Of a stretch of 64,000 bases of DNA, positions 8,879 to 21,620 are shown piece by piece. The translations under genes and the position numbers were made by a program. The stretch lies in contig NZ_AQXT01000002.1 of the NCBI RefSeq assembly GCF_000376805.1, positions 1,550,001-1,614,000 of the forward strand, read 5' to 3'. This DNA comes from Henriciella marina DSM 19595. GTDB taxonomy: Bacteria; Pseudomonadota; Alphaproteobacteria; Caulobacterales; Hyphomonadaceae. How positions within the stretch are numbered: the stretch's first letter is position 1; each line of letters opens with the position of its first letter. The notes under the pieces were generated by a model. The model was not told where the DNA came from and did not search any database. It saw nothing but the letters and a program-made list of their open reading frames with translations.

Positions 8879-9904
8879 CTAGAGAAATGTAAGCTCGTCT
8901 GCCCCTAGCGGCGCGAAGAAGCTGTCGACCAGCTTCTCATCCACTGAGGCCAGATCGGCCGGGACCCATTTGGGGTCATTATCGCGGTCCACGAGGACGG
9001 CGCGCACGCCTTCGATGAAATTCTCGGTACAGACCATGCGGGACCCGATCCGGTACTCCATCTTCATATTCTCGCGGAAATCGTTCAGTTTGCCGCCCTC
9101 GCACAGCTGGCGATGCGCGACTTTCAGCGTGAGCGGTGATTTTGTCTTCAGCGTCTCGGCCTGTTTCTGCGCCCATTCGCTGCCTGCTTCGAGGCAGGAG
9201 ATGATCTCCTCGACCGTGTCCGTGCCAAAGCAGTCATCGATCTCAGACTGGTGCTCAGCGAAGCTGCCTTCTGCGGACTGTTCCAAGCCATCGAGAGCGG
9301 AGAGGCCCTGTTCTGCCAGTATTGCTGCAAGACCCGTCGCATCCTCAACGAAATGCGTCGCGACACCCGCGGCGAGCACATCCTTGCCCTTGAGGCGCGC
9401 GCCCGTGAGCGCCAGCCACTGGCCCAGTTCACCGCCCAGACGCGGCAGGAACCAGCCGCCGCCGACATCAGGGAAAAGGCCAATGCCGCTTTCGGGCATG
9501 GCAAAGGTCGTGTTAGGCGTTGCGACGCGCACATCGCCGTGCACGGAGATACCGACACCGCCGCCCATTGTGACGCCATCCTGGATGGCGACGTAGGGCT
9601 TCGGGTATTCCGCGATCAGCGTGTTGAGGCGGTACTCAGCCGCGAAGAAAGCCTGCGCCTCCTTGCCGTCGGCCTTGCCGGAATCCTGCAGCATGCGGAT
9701 GTCACCGCCTGCGCAGAATCCGCGCGTATCCTCGAGATGGTCGACAATGACCAGCTCGACCGCATCATCATCCCGCCAGGCCAGCAGCGCCTCGATCATC
9801 AGATCGCACATTTCCTGATTGAGGGAATGGAGCGCCTTCGGGCGGTTCAGCGTGATCCGCCCTGCCCGGCCCTCTTTGCGGGCGATAATGACTCGATCGC
9901 TCAT
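8879..9904 (-). CDS. 3-hydroxyisobutyryl-CoA hydrolase (enoyl-CoA hydratase family)
   Basis: Crotonase-fold enzyme of 341 residues, the length of the HIBCH branch rather than of ordinary enoyl-CoA hydratases (about 260). The oxyanion-hole block reads TRGFCAGGDIRML and the second active-site loop FAMPESGIGLFPDVGGGWFLPRL, in which the conserved glutamate and the aspartate are typical of 3-hydroxyisobutyryl-CoA hydrolases. It frees 3-hydroxyisobutyrate from CoA for the MmsB step. It starts two bases after the acyl-CoA dehydrogenase stop and precedes mmsB by 15 bp, so all three are one transcript. No separate enoyl-CoA hydratase for the methacrylyl-CoA hydration step is seen in the operon. Confidence 0.92.
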   Translation of the reverse strand: MSDRVIIARKEGRAGRITLNRPKALHSLNQEMCDLMIEALLAWRDDDAVELVIVDHLEDTRGFCAGGDIRMLQDSGKADGKEAQAFFAAEYRLNTLIAEYPKPYVAIQDGVTMGGGVGISVHGDVRVATPNTTFAMPESGIGLFPDVGGGWFLPRLGGELGQWLALTGARLKGKDVLAAGVATHFVEDATGLAAILAEQGLSALDGLEQSAEGSFAEHQSEIDDCFGTDTVEEIISCLEAGSEWAQKQAETLKTKSPLTLKVAHRQLCEGGKLNDFRENMKMEYRIGSRMVCTENFIEGVRAVLVDRDNDPKWVPADLASVDEKLVDSFFAPLGADELTFL

Positions 9905-9906
9905 AC

Positions 9907-11040
9907 CTAGCCTTTCATCATTTCACGCGCGACGATGACGCGCATGATTTCATTTGTGCCTTCAAGGATCTGGTGGACGCGAAGGTCACGCACGATGCGC
10001 TCGACTTCATAGTCGCCGAGATAGCCGTAACCGCCGTGCAGCTGAAGCGCGTCATTGGCGACCTTGGAGGAGGTATCCGTCACGAAGCGCTTTGCCATGG
10101 CGCAGAACTTGGTCGCGTCGGGCGTCTTCTTGTCGAGCTTGGTGGCGGCCTCATAGAGAAGCGCGCGGGCGGCCGCGAGCTCTGTTTCCATATCGGCGAG
10201 TTTAAACTGCGTTGCCTGAAACTCGATGATAGCGCGGCCAAATTGCTGGCGCTCCTGCACATAGGCAAAGGCGCGGTCCAGCGCGTCCTGCGCGCCGCCG
10301 AGCGCGCACGCCGCAATGTTGAGGCGCCCGCCATCGAGGCCGGCCATGGCGAATTTGAAGCCATGCCCCTCGTCGCCAACGCGGTTCGTCGCCGGGATAC
10401 GGCAGTCATCGAAATTGACCATGGCGGTCGGCTGGGCGCGCCAGCCCATCTTGTCTTCGTGCTTGCCGAAAGAGAGGCCCGGCGCATCCTTGTCGACGAT
10501 GAAGGTCGAGACGCCCTTGGCGCCGCCATCATCGGTGCGCGCCATGACGACGTAGACATCTGAAAAACCAGCACCGGAAATGAACACCTTGGCGCCGTTG
10601 AGGACGTATTCATCGCCCTCCAGCTTTGCCTGTGTCTTGAGGCTGGCAGCATCGGAGCCTGCGCCCGGTTCGGTGAGGCAGTAGGAGGCAATCAGCTCTG
10701 TGGCTGTGAGGCGCGGGACATATTTCGCGCGCAGCTGGTCATGGGCGAAACTGTCGATCATCCATGTCGCCATGTTGTGGATCGACAGGAAGGCCGCATG
10801 GCTGATGTCGCCGCGCGAAAGCTGTTCGAAGATCAGCGCCGCATCGAGCCGCGTCAGGCCAGAGCCGCCATGCTCTTCGGTCGTGTAGATGCCGCCAAAG
10901 CCAAGCTCTCCAAGCGCTTCCAGCTTGGCGCGATCAAGATTGCCTTCCTTGTCCCAGCGCGCCGCGTTGGGCCGCAGCTCCTTCATGGCGAACCCCTTCG
11001 CCATGTCGGAAATCATCGTCTGTTCTTCAGTGAGGATCAT
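9907..11040 (-). CDS. Isobutyryl-CoA dehydrogenase (acyl-CoA dehydrogenase family)
   Basis: FAD enzyme of 377 residues with the family blocks in order: YCLTEPGAGSDAASLKTQA (FAD and substrate binding, about residues 118-137), the middle beta domain, and C-terminal LHGGYGYLGDYEVERIVRDLR followed by ILEGTNEIMRVIVAREM. By position in a valine operon it most likely oxidises isobutyryl-CoA to methacrylyl-CoA; the sequence alone would also allow another short branched acyl-CoA. It lies 66 bp after a small lipoprotein gene, the largest gap in the operon, which could hold an internal promoter or processing site. Confidence 0.9.
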   Translation of the reverse strand: MILTEEQTMISDMAKGFAMKELRPNAARWDKEGNLDRAKLEALGELGFGGIYTTEEHGGSGLTRLDAALIFEQLSRGDISHAAFLSIHNMATWMIDSFAHDQLRAKYVPRLTATELIASYCLTEPGAGSDAASLKTQAKLEGDEYVLNGAKVFISGAGFSDVYVVMARTDDGGAKGVSTFIVDKDAPGLSFGKHEDKMGWRAQPTAMVNFDDCRIPATNRVGDEGHGFKFAMAGLDGGRLNIAACALGGAQDALDRAFAYVQERQQFGRAIIEFQATQFKLADMETELAAARALLYEAATKLDKKTPDATKFCAMAKRFVTDTSSKVANDALQLHGGYGYLGDYEVERIVRDLRVHQILEGTNEIMRVIVAREMMKG

Positions 11041-11106
11041 CTTGCATCCTGCCAGTTATTTAATGTTCAAATCGATGGGGCCCTACGTACATAGTGCGCG
11101 AATTAG

Positions 11107-11412
11107 CTACCTGTAGCCTTCGACAAGTTCCAGAGTTCGGTCCGCGCAGGAGAAGTGATACATGCCTCCCCCGCCCCGAATTGATTGATCAGGCACCATC
11201 TCAACAATTGCCTCGCCTCCGGAAAATTCAGAACGAACTGTCCAGTCTCCCCGATAGTCAGACGGCACCATTGCCTTCGACTCGTTGAGCTCGGCATCAA
11301 CTGATTGTGCCAAGCCGCGAAGGCATTGCGCCTGCCAGCTCGACACCTCACCATCCGAACAGGCAACGATCAACGACGAGACCAGAAGCATCGAAAGACC
11401 GAACGACTTCAA
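11107..11412 (-). CDS. Small predicted lipoprotein inside the valine operon
   Basis: A 101-residue product with a short hydrophobic leader ending in a lipobox (SSLIVAC, cysteine at residue 18), so it is probably lipid-anchored. The mature part is about 83 residues, with three further cysteines or so and a motif YRGDWTVRSEFSGGEA; I do not recognise the family. It starts eight bases after the mmsA stop in the same direction, so it is co-transcribed with the valine genes although it has no obvious catabolic role. Third-position GC and codon use are less extreme than in the neighbours, which may mean a recent arrival. It could be a sensor, a small periplasmic inhibitor or a passenger gene. Confidence 0.65.
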   Translation of the reverse strand: MKSFGLSMLLVSSLIVACSDGEVSSWQAQCLRGLAQSVDAELNESKAMVPSDYRGDWTVRSEFSGGEAIVEMVPDQSIRGGGGMYHFSCADRTLELVEGYR

Positions 11413-11420
11413 GCTGCGCC

Positions 11421-12917
11421 CTACTGCATCGTCGGGATGATGAAAGCCTGATCGCCAACATCACCTTCCGGCCAGCGCTGGGTGACGGTCTTGATCTTGG
11501 TCCAGAACTTTACGCCTTCTGGGCCGTGCTGGTTGGTGTCACCAAAGGCCGAGCGCTTCCAGCCGCCGAAGGTATGATAGCTGACCGGCACCGGGATCGG
11601 CACATTGATGCCGACCATGCCGACATTGACCTGCGCGGCAAACTCACGCGCGGCGCGGCCATTCGAGGTGAAGATCGCGACGCCATTGCCATACTGGTGA
11701 TTGCTTGGCAGGGCCGCAGCTTCTTCGAGTGTCTCGGCGCGCATGACCTGGAGCACCGGGCCGAAAATCTCTTCCTTGTAGGTGCGCATGTCGGGCTTCA
11801 CATGATCAAACAGGCTTGGACCGACAAAGAAGCCATTCTCATGGCCCTGAAGCGTGTGACCGCGGCCGTCGAGTTTCAGCTCAGCGCCTTCCTCGACACC
11901 CATGCGGATATAGTCCTCGACCTTCGCCTTGTGCGCGGCGGAGACGACGGGGCCATAATGAGCCTCAGCATCGGTTGAGATACCAACTTTCAGGTTCTGC
12001 GCCGCTTCCAGCATGCGCTCAACGAACTCGTCACCTGTCTTCTTGCCAACGGTGACTGCCACCGGCAGCGCCATGCAGCGTTCGCCAGCCGAGCCATAGG
12101 CTGCGCCGACAATGTCCTTCACCGCCTGCTCCATATTGCAGTCAGGCATGATAATGCCGTGGTTCTTCGCCCCGCCCATGGCCTGGACGCGCTTGCCGTG
12201 CGCCGTGCCGGTTGAATAGACATACTGGGCAATATCGGATGAGCCGACGAAGCTGACGGCCTTGATGTCGGGGTGTTTGAGGATGGCGTCGACCGACATC
12301 TTGTCGCCGTGGACGACGTTCAGCACGCCTTCGGGCGCACCGGCTTCAAGGAAGAGTTCGGCAAGACGAACCGGTACGGACGGATCCTTCTCCGAAGGCT
12401 TCAGCACGAATGTGTTGCCGCAGGCGATCGCGACGGCAAACATCCAACAGGGGATCATTGCCGGAAAGTTGAACGGGGTAATACCGGCGCAGACACCGAG
12501 GGGCTGGCGCATGGAATAGACATCAATGCCGGGGCCAGCGCCCTCTGTATACTCACCCTTCTGAAGGTGCGGGATGCCGCAGGCAAACTCGACCACATCG
12601 ATACCGCGCTGGACGTCGCCCTTGGAGTCGGCAACGACCTTACCGTGCTCGGACGAAAGGAGCTCAGCCAGCTCGTCGATGTTCTGCTCCAGCAGGTCCT
12701 TGAACTTGAAGAGAATACGCGCGCGGCGCTGTGGGTTGGTTGCCGCCCATTCCGGAAGCGCGGCCTTGGCGGCCTCGACGGCGGCGTCGACCTCTGCGTC
12801 ATTGGCGAGGCCAACCTGCGCCTGCACCTCCCCTGTATTCGGATTATAGATATCCCCGAAACGGCCTGAGCCGGACTTTACGGTCTTGCCTGCAATAAAA
12901 TGGTCAACGCTGCGCAT
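11421..12917 (-). CDS. mmsA: Methylmalonate-semialdehyde dehydrogenase (acylating)
   Basis: CoA-dependent aldehyde dehydrogenase that turns methylmalonate semialdehyde into propionyl-CoA. The 498-residue product has the family blocks GITPFNFPAMIPCWMF, VSFVGSSDIAQYVY and the catalytic cysteine in YGSAGERCMALPVAV, and lacks the general-base glutamate context of ordinary aldehyde dehydrogenases, as expected for MmsA. An earlier in-frame ATG at 12932 would add five residues (MGESQ), but the start at 12917 (MRSVDHFIAGK) matches family N termini and is preceded by a GGGAGAAAGC-like ribosome site. It heads the leftward valine operon and is divergent from the LysR gene. Confidence 0.94.
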   Translation of the reverse strand: MRSVDHFIAGKTVKSGSGRFGDIYNPNTGEVQAQVGLANDAEVDAAVEAAKAALPEWAATNPQRRARILFKFKDLLEQNIDELAELLSSEHGKVVADSKGDVQRGIDVVEFACGIPHLQKGEYTEGAGPGIDVYSMRQPLGVCAGITPFNFPAMIPCWMFAVAIACGNTFVLKPSEKDPSVPVRLAELFLEAGAPEGVLNVVHGDKMSVDAILKHPDIKAVSFVGSSDIAQYVYSTGTAHGKRVQAMGGAKNHGIIMPDCNMEQAVKDIVGAAYGSAGERCMALPVAVTVGKKTGDEFVERMLEAAQNLKVGISTDAEAHYGPVVSAAHKAKVEDYIRMGVEEGAELKLDGRGHTLQGHENGFFVGPSLFDHVKPDMRTYKEEIFGPVLQVMRAETLEEAAALPSNHQYGNGVAIFTSNGRAAREFAAQVNVGMVGINVPIPVPVSYHTFGGWKRSAFGDTNQHGPEGVKFWTKIKTVTQRWPEGDVGDQAFIIPTMQ

Positions 12918-12989
12918 CTGGCTTTCTCCCATAATTCTTTTGTTGGTCCCTGTTTATCTCTGGCGCGCACGCAGTTAAACACGCACAGA

Positions 12990-13015
12990 TGCAGGCTTAA
13001 CCTGCAATATTGCAG
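12990..13015. promoter_or_regulatory. Palindromic operator candidate between mmsA and lysR
   Basis: The 113-bp mmsA-lysR gap holds a perfect 14-bp palindrome CTGCAATATTGCAG at 13002-13015, overlapped by a second inverted repeat GCAGG-N5-CCTGC at 12991-13005. LysR-type regulators usually bind dyads (T-N11-A type) in such divergent gaps and use them both to repress their own gene and to activate the neighbour. The site sits 16 bp upstream of the lysR ATG and 85 bp upstream of mmsA, which suits that role. An exact second copy lies in the lysR gene. Confidence 0.65.
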
Positions 13016-13030
13016 CCTCAAGGCCCTCGA

Positions 13031-13927
13031 ATGAATTGGGACGACCTCAAACTCCTCCTTGAGATAAGCCGTCATTCGAAATTGTCAGACGCTGCTGCGC
13101 GGACGGGCCTCGATGCGACAACGGTCGGGCGGCGCCTGCGGCGGCTTGAGGCAGATCTTGGCCTGTCGCTGTTTGAGCGCACGCGGCGGGGCCATGTCCT
13201 GACCTCTGCCGGCGAAGAGATTGTCGCCAAGGCCGAAGCGATCGAGCAGTCTGCCCTGGAGATTTATGCGCAGGCCGATACGGGCGGGATGGAAGCAAGC
13301 GGGCGCGTGCGCCTTGGCGTCACTGAAGGGCTCGCCAACAGCCTGATCGCACCGACGCTGGCGGGTTTTCGGGACAAGTATCCAGCGATCGCACTCGACC
13401 TCATCGCGATGTCAGGATTTGCAAGCGTGCCCAAGCGCGAAGCTGATATGGCGATCATGCTGGCCCGCCCGACCTCGGGGCGCCTCAAAGTGCGCAAGCT
13501 GTCCGACTATGCCCTTTACCTGTTCGCCAGCCCTGACTATCTCGCACGTAGGGGGACACCGCGCACGCCGCAGAATCTGTCGGATCACACCCTTATCGGC
13601 TATGTCGACGATCTCATCTATTCGCCGCAATTGCGCTATCACGCAGAGATCGCGCCGGACCTCTCCCTGCAATATTGCAGCCCCTCCATCATTGCGCAGC
13701 TACAGATGGCGCGCGCCGGGCTTGGGATTGCCGTCCTGCCGAACTTCATGGCAGCGCGGGACAAGGCGCTTCAACCGGTTCTGAAAGACAAGGTTCGGGT
13801 CCAGCGCAGCTTCTGGCTAAGCCTTCATGAGGACCTTGCCCCGCTCGCGCGCATTCGGGCGCTCAGCGACTTTCTGGCCGAGCTTTTCGAAACAAATAGG
13901 GATCTGGTCCTGCCCAGCGAACTTTAA
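13031..13927 (+). CDS. LysR-family transcriptional regulator, probably of the valine operon
   Basis: A 298-residue regulator. The N-terminal winged helix-turn-helix covers residues 1-60 (MNWDDLKLLLEISRHSKLSDAA, then TTVGRRLRRLEADLGLSLF), followed by a linker helix and a two-lobe effector domain. ATG at 13031 gives the standard LysR N terminus; the longer frame from TTG at 13010 begins inside the palindrome and is unlikely. Being divergent from mmsA, it probably controls valine catabolism in response to a pathway intermediate, though this is inference from position. The gene contains a second copy of the intergenic 14-bp palindrome at 13667-13680. It ends five bases from the convergent flavoprotein gene. 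Confidence 0.92.
   Translation: MNWDDLKLLLEISRHSKLSDAAARTGLDATTVGRRLRRLEADLGLSLFERTRRGHVLTSAGEEIVAKAEAIEQSALEIYAQADTGGMEASGRVRLGVTEGLANSLIAPTLAGFRDKYPAIALDLIAMSGFASVPKREADMAIMLARPTSGRLKVRKLSDYALYLFASPDYLARRGTPRTPQNLSDHTLIGYVDDLIYSPQLRYHAEIAPDLSLQYCSPSIIAQLQMARAGLGIAVLPNFMAARDKALQPVLKDKVRVQRSFWLSLHEDLAPLARIRALSDFLAELFETNRDLVLPSEL
13667..13680. promoter_or_regulatory. Second exact copy of the 14-bp palindrome, inside lysR
   Basis: CTGCAATATTGCAG occurs here within the lysR coding frame (codons for Leu-Gln-Tyr-Cys-Ser), 665 bp downstream of the intergenic copy. An exact match of a 14-mer within 700 bp is unlikely by chance in high-GC DNA, so this may be a secondary operator. Confidence 0.45.
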
Positions 13928-13932
13928 GCGCG

Positions 13933-15129
13933 TCAGAGCATAGCGGTATCGGCCGGCTGGCCGAGAAATAGCCGCCCCGTCGTCTCCCAGGTCGATGCGC
14001 CAACCATTATATGCTGGGTGGCGACATGGACATCACGGAACCGGCGCTGAATGGGCGACTGGCTGTATACGGCGGTGCCGCCTGCAAGCTCATAGATCCT
14101 GTCGACGGCGCGCTTTGCCGATTGCACCGCGCTGGTCGTCGCAAGGCGAAGATCGCGGCGGGTGTCGATACTGACGGGACCTTCAAGTGCCGCGGCCCAG
14201 GCCGCTTCAATCGCTTCATAGAAAAACGCCCGACCCTGGCGGATATCAGCCTCTGCCAGGGCTACATCGCGGTGGGTAAGGGCTTTCTCGGCGAGCGTCT
14301 TGCGGCTGCCAGACGGTTTCTTGGCGCCAGCAAGGTCATAGAAATCCTCTAGCGCACCGCGCGCGGCGCCGAGAGCAACAGAAGCGATCCCGATCGCCAG
14401 CAGGCCAAAGGCTGGGAACCGGAAGATCGCCTCATCCTGACGCGTCCGGCCAAAGCCCCTCGTCACACGGTCCGCCGGAACGAAGGCATCGCGGACTTCA
14501 AAATCTGTCGAGCCGGTCCCTTTGAGACCCGTGACATGCCAGGTATCGATAAAATGGAGCTGGTCAGCGGCAAAGATTGGCGCCAGCTGGATGGGTCCGC
14601 CCTTGTCGGACATGACGAGCTCGCCATCCTTATTTGCAAGAAAGCAGCCGCCGCTCACCCAGTCAGCATTCTGACTTCCAGAGCCCCACGCCCAGCGACC
14701 ATTGACGCGATAGCCTCTCACGCCGTCCTGTTCTGCCTCAACCGCACGCCCCATCGGCGCGAAGACCCCAGCCGTAATGACGCCGGGGGCATTCAGCAGC
14801 TGCCGGACGCTCTCGCTTTCAGAGAAAGCCATGCCCAAAGCGGCCGTGGTCGCGATGAAACTACACCAGGCCGGCGCCGCATCACCTTGCGCAAGTGCCT
14901 CTATTGCAGCGGCATAATCAACAGGAGACACGGCCGCGCCCCCATCGACCAGTGGGTTGCACATGGCGTAAAAGCCGGACCGCGAAAGCTCATCGGCAAG
15001 GTCCTGAGGCAGCTTTCGGCCTACCTCAGCTTCGTCCGCGCGTTCGCCCAGCACGGTCTGGAGGCCGCGCGCCTTCTCGGCGAGGTTTTCCTGTCCGGAA
15101 ATCTGCGCATGATTTGAATCTGCGGCCAT
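13933..15129 (-). CDS. Acyl-CoA-dehydrogenase-fold flavoprotein (HsaA/DszC-like monooxygenase)
   Basis: A 398-residue protein with the acyl-CoA dehydrogenase fold but the sequence style of two-component flavin monooxygenases (Acyl-CoA_dh_2 C-terminal domain): N-terminal helices, a middle block VNGRWAWGSGSQNADWVSGGCF, DTWHVTGLKGTGSTDFEVRDAFVPADR, and a C-terminal AGGTAVYSQSPIQRRFRDVHVATQH. The last block, with the arginine-aspartate pair and histidine, is typical of hydroxylases that use reduced flavin to attack aromatic, steroid or sulfur compounds. The start at 15129 is set by a GGAGGAAAG ribosome site; an upstream in-frame start adds 30 unlikely residues. No flavin reductase gene is adjacent, so the partner and substrate are unknown. 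A true acyl-CoA dehydrogenase is the alternative. Confidence 0.78.
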   Translation of the reverse strand: MAADSNHAQISGQENLAEKARGLQTVLGERADEAEVGRKLPQDLADELSRSGFYAMCNPLVDGGAAVSPVDYAAAIEALAQGDAAPAWCSFIATTAALGMAFSESESVRQLLNAPGVITAGVFAPMGRAVEAEQDGVRGYRVNGRWAWGSGSQNADWVSGGCFLANKDGELVMSDKGGPIQLAPIFAADQLHFIDTWHVTGLKGTGSTDFEVRDAFVPADRVTRGFGRTRQDEAIFRFPAFGLLAIGIASVALGAARGALEDFYDLAGAKKPSGSRKTLAEKALTHRDVALAEADIRQGRAFFYEAIEAAWAAALEGPVSIDTRRDLRLATTSAVQSAKRAVDRIYELAGGTAVYSQSPIQRRFRDVHVATQHIMVGASTWETTGRLFLGQPADTAML

Positions 15130-15215
15130 CTCTTTCCTCCGTTTTTCGAAAGCATACAGGAAGAGACGGGTGTTCCGAAGAGAAAGCGGACAATGGAAAA
15201 AATTATGAGCCGGAA

Positions 15216-15247
15216 TCAAAAAAGCCCCTGACCGAAATCAGGGGCTT
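15216..15247 (-). terminator. Rho-independent terminator of the rrn operon
   Basis: On the minus strand a 10-bp stem (AAGCCCCTGA pairing with TCAGGGGCTT, six-base loop) runs into a T tract, ending two bases after the tRNA-Met CCA. It closes the rrn transcript. Confidence 0.88.
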
Positions 15248-15249
15248 AT

Positions 15250-15326
<77 letters not shown>

Positions 15327-15501
15327 TCAGCTTCTTGTCAGAACCGAAACTCTCGGCCCTGAAAACACAAATCCGGCCACTGGGGCCGGACTGCGTCGTG
15401 AACCGGCTTTAGGCGGCCGGCCACGCTCCGCCCGGAGGCGGTAAATGTAAGGAAAAGACCTGTCTGCAAGTTATTTGTTTTACGCTTCGCCCATTTCAGC
15501 G

Positions 15502-15619
15502 GACCCGGCAGCGACTTACTCTCCCACGCCTTAAGACGCAGTACCATCAGCGCAAGGGGACTTAACGACCGAGTTCGGAATGGGATCGGGTGTGGAACCC
15601 CCGCCATAACCACCGGGTC
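15502..15619 (-). rRNA. rrf: 5S ribosomal RNA
   Basis: About 118 nt. The minus strand begins GACCCGGTGGTTATGGCG, contains the universal CCGATCCCATTCCGAACTCGG block and ends in GTCGCTGCCGGGTCC, whose end pairs with the start. Ends are estimated from this terminal stem. Confidence 0.95.
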
Positions 15620-15718
15620 GGCAGAAATGGGCAAGGCGCAAAAACCAACATGTCACTTGTGCTCACTATGGAGCATGTACCACTTTTTATCAGAGGTGTT
15701 TTGATCTGAAAACTTCAA

Positions 15719-15740
15719 GCGGTGGTGCATTCACCACCGC
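15719..15740. other. Perfect hairpin in the 23S-5S spacer
   Basis: GCGGTGGTG and CACCACCGC form a 9-bp stem with a four-base loop just downstream of the 23S 3' end on the transcript. It probably serves in processing; no T tract follows, so it is not a terminator. The remainder of this 136-bp spacer shows no gene. Confidence 0.55.
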
Positions 15741-15755
15741 ACACGAAGCTTCGCA

Positions 15756-18533
<2,778 letters not shown>

Positions 18534-18830
18534 CATTCGAAACTCGTGTGCGGAGGTGAATGCACGAGAACGTGCATCACATATCCGCTCACAATTTCAG
18601 ATCAGACATGTTGGTTTCTTGCAGACTGACCCTTTGGCGCAGGCTTTTTATGTCACACTCCGGTGACACCCGCGTTGTTCGGCTGAAGCTGGCATCACCA
18701 GACCCAATTTGGGTCGAGCGGCAATGCTAGCCGGATCAGTCTTTCCCTTACGATTTACAAACATCCCGGACACGAGGTCCGGAAACTTAGATCTTCTTTC
18801 ATTCGCTTTACTGCGCACACCACTCAAGAA

Positions 18831-18906
18831 TGGTGGAGCCTAGCGGGATCGAACCGCTGACCTCCTGAATGCAAATCAGGCGCTCTCCCAGCTGAGCTAA
18901 GGCCCC
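18831..18906 (-). tRNA. tRNA-Ala (TGC)
   Basis: A 76-nt cloverleaf with encoded CCA, starting GGGGCCTTAGCTCAGCTGG, anticodon TGC in the loop TTTGCAT and T arm GGTTCGATCC. It lies in the 16S-23S spacer, downstream of tRNA-Ile, as in most Proteobacteria. The 297 bp between it and 23S hold no gene that I can see. Confidence 0.97.
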
Positions 18907-18958
18907 AAAACCAGTCTTTAAGCTTCGGCATAGGGCCCGGCGCACTCCCTCTGGGTCG

Positions 18959-19035
<77 letters not shown>

Positions 19036-19211
19036 TTTTACCAGGACCCGGGGGCTCGCTGAACTATGCCGTCCAGCTGGCCGGCACGGCGAATGAAGGA
19101 AGAGAAACGAAGACGGCATAAACGACCGCATATGTTTTGCTGTCAGAGCAAGCTCTGCAGCGATTGTCTATAAGAACTTTCGAAGCCTGGCGAACCAGAC
19201 AATCAGAAAGC

Positions 19212-20673
<1,462 letters not shown>

Positions 20674-20950
20674 ATTGTCCGATCTGACGTAATCCGTCTC
20701 AGGAAATTGAGACGGCAATTGCTGATTGCAATTTGCGTTTTGACGGGAAACCCTTTTCACAAAACCACCGGCCGAAACCGACAGTAGTGAAAGGTATTTC
20801 CTTGAAACGCATCGTCATGATCGTATTGGAGCCCTGAGGCTCCGCTAGCCGCTCATGCCGCCTGCGTTTCTCTTCCATAATCCTACGATGTCAAACAACC
20901 GGGCCGAGGCCCTTTTTCCTCTGCGGCAGCAACCTGCCCCGCTTCGGAAG
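20674..20950 (-). other. rrn leader between promoter P1 and 16S
   Basis: The transcript from the nearest promoter would carry a leader of about 275 nt before 16S. Next to the 16S 5' end is a perfect 8-bp stem (CCGTCTCA at 20694-20701, TGAGACGG at 20708-20715), likely for processing or antitermination. No coding frame is credible here. A box A antiterminator was not pinned down. Confidence 0.5.
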
Positions 20951-20956
20951 TGGCGG

Positions 20957-20985
20957 CTTATATGGGCCACCGTTTTCCCCGTCAA
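20957..20985 (-). promoter_or_regulatory. rrn promoter P1 (nearest to 16S)
   Basis: Minus strand: TTGACG at 20985-20980, 17-bp spacer, TATAAG at 20962-20957. Near-consensus housekeeping sigma promoter, the best -10 of the five. Confidence 0.85.
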
Positions 20986-21114
20986 CACCCTTTTTTGCGC
21001 TTTCTGCAGAACTTCGCAGTGAACCGCGAAACCTGCAATTTTCAAAGCGCAGACCCTGTTACGAATGCCGCGAAAGCGGCCCGATCCAGGTGGGCGTCTT
21101 CAGGAGAGAGGCGG

Positions 21115-21143
21115 CATATATGGGGCCTACCAAACTCCGTCAA
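21115..21143 (-). promoter_or_regulatory. rrn promoter P2
   Basis: Minus strand: TTGACG at 21143-21138, 17-bp spacer, TATATG at 21120-21115. It lies 158 bp upstream of P1 in the next repeat unit. Confidence 0.82.
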
Positions 21144-21274
21144 CTCCCTTTTCTGCACCCTCTGCAGTAGACCGACACAAGGTCGAAAAACCGCAGATTT
21201 TCAAAGCACACCCGGTAGCTCGTGGACCGTTAGATCCGTTCGCTCCGGAAGGTTGTCTCCAAGAAGGAGAGCGG

Positions 21275-21303
21275 CTTCTATGGGCCACTCAACTCCCCGT
21301 CAA
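21275..21303 (-). promoter_or_regulatory. rrn promoter P3
   Basis: Minus strand: TTGACG at 21303-21298, 17-bp spacer, TAGAAG at 21280-21275, 160 bp upstream of P2. The downstream part of the unit has an inverted repeat TCTCC-N5-GGAGA. Confidence 0.78.
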
Positions 21304-21433
21304 CTCCCTTTTTTGCACCCTCTGCAGTAAGCCGACACAAGGCCGAAAACCGCAGAATTTCAAAGCGCATCCCGTAGCTCGTGGACCGTTAGATCCGCTT
21401 GCTCCGGAAGGTTGTCTCCAAGAAGGAGAGCGG

Positions 21434-21462
21434 CTTCTATGGGCCACTCAGCTCCCCGTCAA
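21434..21462 (-). promoter_or_regulatory. rrn promoter P4
   Basis: Minus strand: TTGACG at 21462-21457, 17-bp spacer, TAGAAG at 21439-21434, 159 bp upstream of P3 and almost identical to it in flanking sequence. Confidence 0.78.
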
Positions 21463-21591
21463 CAACCCTTCTGCACTCCGCTGCAGCTTTTGGGCAGAAG
21501 CCCCGAAACCGCAGAATAAGAAGCACAAACCGAAACCTCGAAGCTCTCGCGAACCCCGTTTTTCCGGTGGGTCTTTCCAGAAGAAGAGCGG

Positions 21592-21620
21592 CTTCTATTT
21601 GCCGGTCCCACTTCCGTCAA
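21592..21620 (-). promoter_or_regulatory. rrn promoter P5 (farthest from 16S)
   Basis: Minus strand: TTGACG at 21620-21615, 17-bp spacer, TAGAAG at 21597-21592, 158 bp upstream of P4. The unit is the most diverged in sequence but the promoter is kept. Confidence 0.76.
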
